Shown: piece after piece, positions 5,561 through 9,223 of the stretch
Layout of the letters: every line of letters begins with the position of its first letter
Numbering within the stretch: position 1 is the first letter of the stretch
DNA from: Pseudomonadota bacterium
Lineage (GTDB): Bacteria; Pseudomonadota; Gammaproteobacteria; Xanthomonadales; Xanthomonadaceae
Length of the DNA stretch: 9,223 nt
NCBI GenBank assembly: GCA_023423235.1
Contig: JAFAFY010000138.1
Span: 1-9,223, forward strand
Direction of reading: 5' to 3'
The notes under the pieces: generated by a model
Told to the model about the DNA's origin: nothing
What the model saw: only the letters and a program-made list of their open reading frames with translations
Database searches by the model: none
Translations under genes and position numbers: made by a program

Positions 5561-6595
5561 TCACCAGGTCGCCCCGACGATCCGCGGTTCGGGTTCCAGG
5601 GCCACGCCGAAGCGCGCCTGTACCGAGTCGGCGATGCGCCGCGCCAGCGCCAGCAGTTCGGCGCCGCTGGCGCTGCCGTGGTTGACCAGCACCAGGGCGT
5701 GGCCGGGCGCGACGCCGGCATCGCCATCGCGGTGGCCCTTCCAGCCGCACTGGTCGATCAGCCACGCCGCCGAGAGTTTCCGCTGTCCTTCGCCCGCGGC
5801 GAACACCGGCAGCGCAGGCCACGCTGTGCGCAGCGCCTCGGCAGTGGCGGCGGGGACGACCGGGTTCTTGAAGAAACTGCCGGCGTTGCCGATGCGGGCA
5901 GGGTCGGGCAACTTGCTGCGGCGGATGTCGATGACTGCATCGGCCACCTCGCGAGCCGTCGGCCGGGCGAGGCCGCGTGCCAGCAGCGCATCGCGCAGGC
6001 CGGCGTAGTCGAGCACCGGCGCAGCCGTACGCGCCAGCGCGAACACCACCGCGGTGACCAGATAGCGCTCCGGCTGTTGCTTGAACACGCTGTCGCGATA
6101 ACCGAAGCGGCAGGCGGCGGCATCGAGCGAGACGGCCTCGCCGGTCGTGCGGTCGATGGCCTCGACCGAGACGATGCGCTCGCCAACTTCCACGCCGTAC
6201 GCGCCGATGTTCTGGATCGGCGCGGCGCCAACGGTGCCGGGAATCAGCGCCAGGTTCTCCAGCCCGCCGAGGCCCTGGTCCAGGGTCCACAGCACGAACG
6301 CGTGCCACGGATTGCCGGCGGCGGCGCGCACGCGTACACGCTCGCCGTCGTCAGCGAGGACGGCGCGACGCCGGTCGGTGATCGCCAGTACGTCGCCCGG
6401 CGCGTCGCCGGCGAACAGCAGGTTGCTGCCGCCGCCGATCACCAGCAACGGGGCGTCGTCCGGCAGCGCGGCAAGCACCGCGGGCAGGTGGGCGATGTCG
6501 TCGACTTCCAGCAGCCGGCGCGCGCGTGCGGCGACGGCAAAGCTGTTGCGGGCGGTCAGGTCGACCGGTGCGGTCACGCGGCAGGGCAGGGACAT
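5561..6595 (-). CDS. murB: UDP-N-acetylenolpyruvoylglucosamine reductase (MurB)
   Basis: MurB reduces UDP-GlcNAc-enolpyruvate to UDP-MurNAc with NADPH and FAD, the second committed step of peptidoglycan precursor synthesis in the cytoplasm. From the ATG at 6595 the protein has 344 residues, close to E. coli MurB (342). It shows FAD-binding LVIGGGSNLLF (51-61), GLENLALIPGTVGAAPIQNI (111-130) with GAYGVE after it, FGYRDS with R167, GNAGSFFKNP with the proton-donor Ser S240, and LEPEPRIVG with E336. These match Arg159, Ser229 and Glu325 of the E. coli enzyme, so it is a type I MurB. The C terminus stops about 14 residues sooner than the E. coli protein after this motif. An upstream ATG at 6625 would overlap pyrD, but 6595 fits the family and leaves a 7-base gap to the pyrD stop. 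Very secure identity. Confidence 0.96.
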   Translation of the reverse strand: MSLPCRVTAPVDLTARNSFAVAARARRLLEVDDIAHLPAVLAALPDDAPLLVIGGGSNLLFAGDAPGDVLAITDRRRAVLADDGERVRVRAAAGNPWHAFVLWTLDQGLGGLENLALIPGTVGAAPIQNIGAYGVEVGERIVSVEAIDRTTGEAVSLDAAACRFGYRDSVFKQQPERYLVTAVVFALARTAAPVLDYAGLRDALLARGLARPTAREVADAVIDIRRSKLPDPARIGNAGSFFKNPVVPAATAEALRTAWPALPVFAAGEGQRKLSAAWLIDQCGWKGHRDGDAGVAPGHALVLVNHGSASGAELLALARRIADSVQARFGVALEPEPRIVGATW

Positions 6596-6602
6596 CGTCG
6601 GC

Positions 6603-7655
6603 TCAGAGCACCGGCACGCCGCCACGGCTTGGCGCCTCGCGGCGGCGACGGATCGCCTCGACGCACTCCCCGATCAGTTTCGGGCCGCGGTAGACCAGCC
6701 CGGAATACAGCTGCACCAGGGTCGCGCCGGCGGCCATCTTCTTGACCGCATCCGCGCCCGACAGCACGCCGCCCACGCCGACCAGCGGAATGTCGTCGTC
6801 CAGGCGCGTGCGCAGCCGGCGCAGCACGGTGGTCGACTTGTTCATCAGCGGCGCGCCGGACAGCCCGCCGGTTTCCCGCGCCAGCGGCGCGCCCTGCACG
6901 TTGATGCGCGAGACCGTGGTGTTGGTCGCGATCACGCCGTCCACGCGCAGGTCCGAAAGCACCCGCGCTGCGGCCTCGATGTCGTCGTCCGACAGGTCCG
7001 GCGCCACCTTGACCAGCAACGGCACGCGGCGGCCGTGCTGCGCGGCCAGGCGCTCCTGCGCCTCGCGCAGGGTGCCGACCAGGCGGCGCAGCGACTGCTC
7101 CTCCTGCAGCTCGCGCAGGCCCGCGGTGTTGGGCGAGGAAATGTTGACGGTGACGTAGTCGGCCAGCGGATACACCCGCTCCAGGCAGAACAGGTAATCA
7201 TCGGCGGCGGCATCGTTGGGCGTGTCGCGATTCTTGCCGATGTTGATGCCCAGCACGCCACGGCGCCTGGCGCGCTGCACGTTCTTCACCAGCGCATCCA
7301 CGCCCTGGTTGTTGAAGCCCAGGCGGTTGATCAGCGCCTGTTCGCGCGGCAGGCGGAACATCCGCGGTTTGGGATTGCCCGGCTGCGGACGCGGGGTCAC
7401 CGTGCCGATCTCGATGAAGCCGAACCCCAGCGCGAACAGGCTGTCGATGTGCTCGCCGTTCTTGTCCAGCCCCGCGGCCAGGCCGACGGGGTTGGGGAAG
7501 CGCAGGCCGAATGCCTCGGTCGGCATCGGCGCCGGGCGCCCGGCCAGCAGCGAGGCCAGCCCGGTGCCGGCCAGCACATCGAGCGCGTGCAGCGACAGGT
7601 CGTGCGCGCGCTCGGGGTCGAGGCGGAACAGCAGCGGACGCGCCAGGCCGTACAT
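6603..7655 (-). CDS. pyrD: Dihydroorotate dehydrogenase (quinone), class 2
   Basis: PyrD oxidises dihydroorotate to orotate in pyrimidine synthesis and gives the electrons to membrane ubiquinone. The 350-residue protein is of the class 2 type. It has an N-terminal membrane-associating helical segment (residues 1-40, starting MYGLARPLLFRLDPERAHDL) followed by an FMN-binding TIM barrel. Visible motifs are GLAAGLDKNGE with K65, EIGTVTPRPQPGNPKPR (82-98), NRLGFNNQG (110-118), the catalytic Ser S174 within TVNISSPNTAGLR, K216 within LLVKVAPDLS, ATNTT (243-247) and GVGGVLSG (293-300). A catalytic Ser, rather than Cys, marks class 2. The ATG at 7655 lies 1 base after the preceding stop (TGAGATG), so translation is probably coupled to the small membrane protein upstream. 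murB follows 7 bases downstream. Confidence 0.97.
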   Translation of the reverse strand: MYGLARPLLFRLDPERAHDLSLHALDVLAGTGLASLLAGRPAPMPTEAFGLRFPNPVGLAAGLDKNGEHIDSLFALGFGFIEIGTVTPRPQPGNPKPRMFRLPREQALINRLGFNNQGVDALVKNVQRARRRGVLGINIGKNRDTPNDAAADDYLFCLERVYPLADYVTVNISSPNTAGLRELQEEQSLRRLVGTLREAQERLAAQHGRRVPLLVKVAPDLSDDDIEAAARVLSDLRVDGVIATNTTVSRINVQGAPLARETGGLSGAPLMNKSTTVLRRLRTRLDDDIPLVGVGGVLSGADAVKKMAAGATLVQLYSGLVYRGPKLIGECVEAIRRRREAPSRGGVPVL

Positions 7656-7656
7656 C

Positions 7657-7938
7657 TCAGTTGGCGACCGCCAGTGCGGCCAGGCCGCCGAAGAACACGA
7701 TCACCACGAGCAGCATGAGCAGGCCGAGGATCAGCGCGGCATAGCCGAGCACCAACCCGGCGAGCGCCAGCCCGTCGCCGTCATAGCGCTCGGGCGCGCG
7801 CCGGATCTCGCCGCGGGCCATGTGCCCGGTGACGATGGCCACCACGCTGCCCAGCAGCGGCAGCAGGGTCCAGCCGAGGATGCCGAACACCAGGCTGAGG
7901 ACGGCGGCGGTACTGGTCTGGCGGAGCGGAAGATTCAT
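7657..7938 (-). CDS. Small membrane protein with DUF4190-like domain
   Basis: This 93-residue protein is mostly hydrophobic. A first membrane region spans about residues 10-38 (STAAVLSLVFGILGWTLLPL and on), then a short polar segment GHMARGEIRRAPERYDGDGL (38-57), and a second membrane region at about 58-91. The pattern SLVFGILGW...P..G...AIVTGHMARGEI....G.GLALAGLVLGY is typical of DUF4190 proteins, whose function is not known. The ATG at 7938 is preceded by AGAGG at a 10-base spacing. The open frame continues upstream without a credible start or family-like sequence. It is the first gene of the probable operon with pyrD, murB and the transporter. Any functional link to PyrD at the membrane is speculation from the 1-base spacing. 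Confidence 0.82.
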   Translation of the reverse strand: MNLPLRQTSTAAVLSLVFGILGWTLLPLLGSVVAIVTGHMARGEIRRAPERYDGDGLALAGLVLGYAALILGLLMLLVVIVFFGGLAALAVAN

Positions 7939-7948
7939 GGCGATCTTG

Positions 7949-7953
7949 CCTCT
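7949..7953 (-). promoter_or_regulatory. Ribosome binding site of the DUF4190-like gene (AGAGG)
   Basis: AGAGG on the minus strand lies 10 bases before the ATG at 7938. The spacing is slightly long, but it is the best match near any start in this gap and supports the 93-residue reading. Confidence 0.5.
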
Positions 7954-7962
7954 GGTCGATGA

Positions 7963-7982
7963 TTGCAGCGATACCCCTGCAA
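7963..7982 (-). other. Small hairpin in the leader of the pyrD operon
   Basis: TTGCAG and CTGCAA form a perfect 6-base stem around an 8-base loop (GGGTATCG on the minus strand). The element ends 9 bases before the AGAGG ribosome binding site of the first gene. A third TTGCAG occurs upstream at 8098-8093. It could modulate translation of the leader, but six pairs may also be chance. Confidence 0.3.
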
Positions 7983-8063
7983 GCGGAAACCACGGTCCCG
8001 TGCAGGCGGCAGGCGACATCTTGCCGGCGGAAGCGGAGTGCGGTCGCGACATCCCGTCGTGCG

Positions 8064-8083
8064 CGGACGGTCCGATTATTCCA
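8064..8083 (-). promoter_or_regulatory. Candidate extended -10 promoter with overlapping palindrome for the pyrD operon
   Basis: On the minus strand TGGAATAAT (8083-8075) matches an extended -10 element, TGn followed by AATAAT, which is five of six with TATAAT. It is the most A/T-rich spot in the gap. No good -35 lies at 17 bases; TTGCAG at 8098-8093 is too close. The 11-base palindrome CGGACNGTCCG (8064-8074) begins immediately downstream and would cover the expected transcription start, a placement usual for repressor operators. The leader to the first ATG would be about 130 bases. Prediction only. Confidence 0.35.
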
Positions 8084-8254
8084 GAACATCGCCTGCAACG
8101 GTCGGCGCTTGGCCCGGCGACGCCGGTATCGGGCACCGGCTGCCGCCAACCGCGCTGCGGCGACCGCCAGTGCGATGCGGACGTCGCATCTGTTTCCGGC
8201 GGCGGCCCGGCGACTGCCACGCCGCTGCCGCCCGATGTGCCTGTCCGCTCGCGC

Positions 8255-8285
8255 CCGGTGCCCGTGATGGCGTCCCCGGCACCGG
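8255..8285 (-). terminator. Hairpin downstream of the aldehyde dehydrogenase gene
   Basis: CCGGTGCC and GGCACCGG (8255-8262 and 8278-8285) form a perfect 8-base stem with a 15-base loop, starting 9 bases after the aldehyde dehydrogenase stop on the minus strand. The position suits a terminator or 3'-end stabiliser, but there is no T-run after the stem. Confidence 0.4.
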
Positions 8286-8294
8286 CGATCGCGC

Positions 8295-9223
8295 TTACAG
8301 GTCGAACTTGATGCCCTGGGCCAGCGGCAGCGCGTCGGAGTAGTTGATGGTGTTGGTCTGCCGGCGCATGTAGGCGCGCCAGGCATCGGAGCCCGACTCG
8401 CGGCCGCCGCCGGTTTCCTTCTCGCCGCCGAACGCGCCGCCGATCTCCGCGCCCGAGGTGCCGATGTTGACGTTGGCGATGCCGCAGTCCGAACCCCATG
8501 CGCTCAGGAACTGCTCGGAGGCGCGCAGGTCGGTGGTGAACAGCGACGACGACAGCCCCTGCGGCACGTCGTTCTGCATGTCGATCGCCTCTTCCAGATC
8601 GCTGTACTTCATCACGTAGAGGATCGGCGCGAAGGTCTCGGTCTGCACCACCTCGGCATCGTTGCGCAGTCCGCTGACCAGCGCCGGCAGCACGAAATTG
8701 CCCTTGCGGTCATCGAGCGCGCGGCCGCCGCTCTCGATGGTGCCGCCGCTGGCCTTGGCCTTGGCGATGGCATCCAGATAGGCCTGCACGCCTTCGCGGC
8801 TGTTGAGCGGGCCCATCAGGTTGGCGGCGTCGGTGGGGTCGCCGATGCGCTTCTCGACCTGCGCATAGGCGGTCCTGAGCTTGGCCAGCACCTCGTCGTG
8901 GATCGACTCGTGCACGAACAACCGGCGCGTGGTGGTGCAGCGCTGGCCGGCGGTGCCGACGGCGCCAAACACGATCGCCGGGATCGCCAGCTTCAGGTCC
9001 GCGGTGGGGTCGACGATGATCGCGTTGTTGCCACCGAGTTCCAGCAGCGACCGGCCCATGCGCTTGGCGACGCGCTCGCCGACCTGGCGGCCGACGCGGG
9101 TCGAGCCGGTGAAGCTGACCAGCGCGATGCGGCGGTCGTCGACGAAGGCCTGCGCGAGATCGCTGCCGGCATCGTTGAACAGGAAGAACAGGTCCGGGAA
9201 GCCGGCCTCGCGCAGCGCCTCGT
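8295..9223 (-). CDS. amaB: ALDH7-family aldehyde dehydrogenase (antiquitin type), C-terminal part; probable L-aminoadipate-semialdehyde / piperidine-6-carboxylate dehydrogenase
   Basis: NAD-dependent aldehyde dehydrogenases of this family oxidise 2-aminoadipate-6-semialdehyde (in equilibrium with piperidine-6-carboxylate) in lysine and pipecolate breakdown. The frame is open to the window's right edge; about 308 residues of roughly 510 are present and the start lies beyond 9223. The NAD-binding loop SFTGSTRVGRQVGERV is visible, as is the general base Glu in LLELGGNNAI (codon 9041-9039). The catalytic Cys is in GTAGQRCTTTRRLF (codon 8939-8937). The Arg just before that Cys is a substrate-specificity residue (Arg301) in human ALDH7A1. 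Further antiquitin-like stretches are TETFAPILYV, GSDCGIANVNIGTSGAEIGG, GRESGSDAWRAYMRR and the end LPLAQGIKFDL. The stop is TAA at 8297-8295. Family assignment is secure; the exact substrate is inferred from the family. Confidence 0.92.
   Translation of the reverse strand, partial: EALREAGFPDLFFLFNDAGSDLAQAFVDDRRIALVSFTGSTRVGRQVGERVAKRMGRSLLELGGNNAIIVDPTADLKLAIPAIVFGAVGTAGQRCTTTRRLFVHESIHDEVLAKLRTAYAQVEKRIGDPTDAANLMGPLNSREGVQAYLDAIAKAKASGGTIESGGRALDDRKGNFVLPALVSGLRNDAEVVQTETFAPILYVMKYSDLEEAIDMQNDVPQGLSSSLFTTDLRASEQFLSAWGSDCGIANVNIGTSGAEIGGAFGGEKETGGGRESGSDAWRAYMRRQTNTINYSDALPLAQGIKFDL

Larger units (their letters stand above)
7939..8294. other. Non-coding gap between the aldehyde dehydrogenase and the pyrD operon
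   Basis: This 356-base stretch has no protein frame I can believe. The open frames in it are Arg/Ala/Pro-rich and lack family-like patterns. It holds, from right to left on the minus strand, a hairpin after the aldehyde dehydrogenase (8255-8285), a small inverted repeat GCCGGT/ACCGGC (8122-8140), a candidate promoter with palindrome (8064-8083), a TTGCAG/CTGCAA hairpin (7963-7982) and the ribosome binding site of the DUF4190-like gene (7949-7953). GGCACCGGC occurs twice (8132-8140 and 8278-8286). Confidence 0.6.

Noticed and set aside
6596..6625. Upstream ATG at 6625 as the murB start
   Set aside because: It would add ten residues overlapping the pyrD end (MAACRCSEPT) with no resemblance to MurB. 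The ATG at 6595 gives the usual length and a normal operon gap.
4632..7962. Long plus-strand open frames (about 458, 397 and 523 codons) opposite the transporter, murB and pyrD
   Set aside because: They are complements of well-recognised minus-strand genes, with low-complexity Arg/Gln/His-rich translations. No ribosome binding site or domain pattern supports them.
7939..8499. Open frames in the gap between the aldehyde dehydrogenase and the DUF4190-like gene, including an upstream extension of the latter to 8499
   Set aside because: The translations are Arg/Pro/Ala-rich without recognisable patterns, and part runs over the aldehyde dehydrogenase in another frame. AGAGG and the family-like N terminus fix the DUF4190-like start at 7938.

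Overview
The window reads as chromosomal housekeeping DNA from a high-GC gammaproteobacterium, most likely of the family Lysobacteraceae/Xanthomonadaceae (Lysobacter, Luteimonas or a relative). This rests on the strong G/C bias at third codon positions, on protein sequences resembling that family (PyrD, LolC/D, SdhB), on the order sdhA-sdhB-sdhE followed by lolC-lolD, and on short heptad repeats of the GTGATTS/GAATCAC type between genes. The family assignment is from memory and was not checked by a search. I see no tRNA, rRNA, CRISPR array, phage gene or insertion sequence.

Left part, plus strand (1-4553). The window opens inside sdhA, the flavoprotein subunit of succinate dehydrogenase, followed by sdhB, the iron-sulfur subunit. 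The junction between them is occupied by a long imperfect hairpin made of heptamer repeats. After a 135-base gap with a strong hairpin come sdhE (the factor for covalent FAD attachment to SdhA) and an overlapping small membrane-protein gene of the YgfX/CptA type. lolC and lolD follow, overlapping by 8 bases. They encode the permease and ATPase that release lipoproteins from the inner membrane. No separate lolE is present here.

Middle and right part, minus strand (9223-4599). At the right edge is the C-terminal part of an antiquitin-type (ALDH7) aldehyde dehydrogenase. A 356-base non-coding gap holds a hairpin just after the aldehyde dehydrogenase and a candidate extended -10 promoter overlapping a palindrome. 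A tightly packed probable operon follows: a 93-residue DUF4190-like membrane protein, pyrD (1 base after it), murB (7 bases after pyrD) and an EamA/DMT-type transporter. This operon converges on lolD, with 45 bases between the two stop codons.

Functionally the window covers the TCA cycle/respiratory chain (Sdh), lipoprotein export (Lol), pyrimidine synthesis coupled to quinone reduction (PyrD), peptidoglycan precursor synthesis (MurB), a probable metabolite exporter, and probable lysine/pipecolate catabolism (ALDH7). I found no convincing new multi-gene system. The less ordinary signals are small: the heptad hairpin inside the sdh operon, the SdhE/YgfX overlap, the lone Lol permease gene, a 14-base tandem repeat carrying start codons just before the transporter gene, and the promoter/palindrome in front of the pyrD operon.
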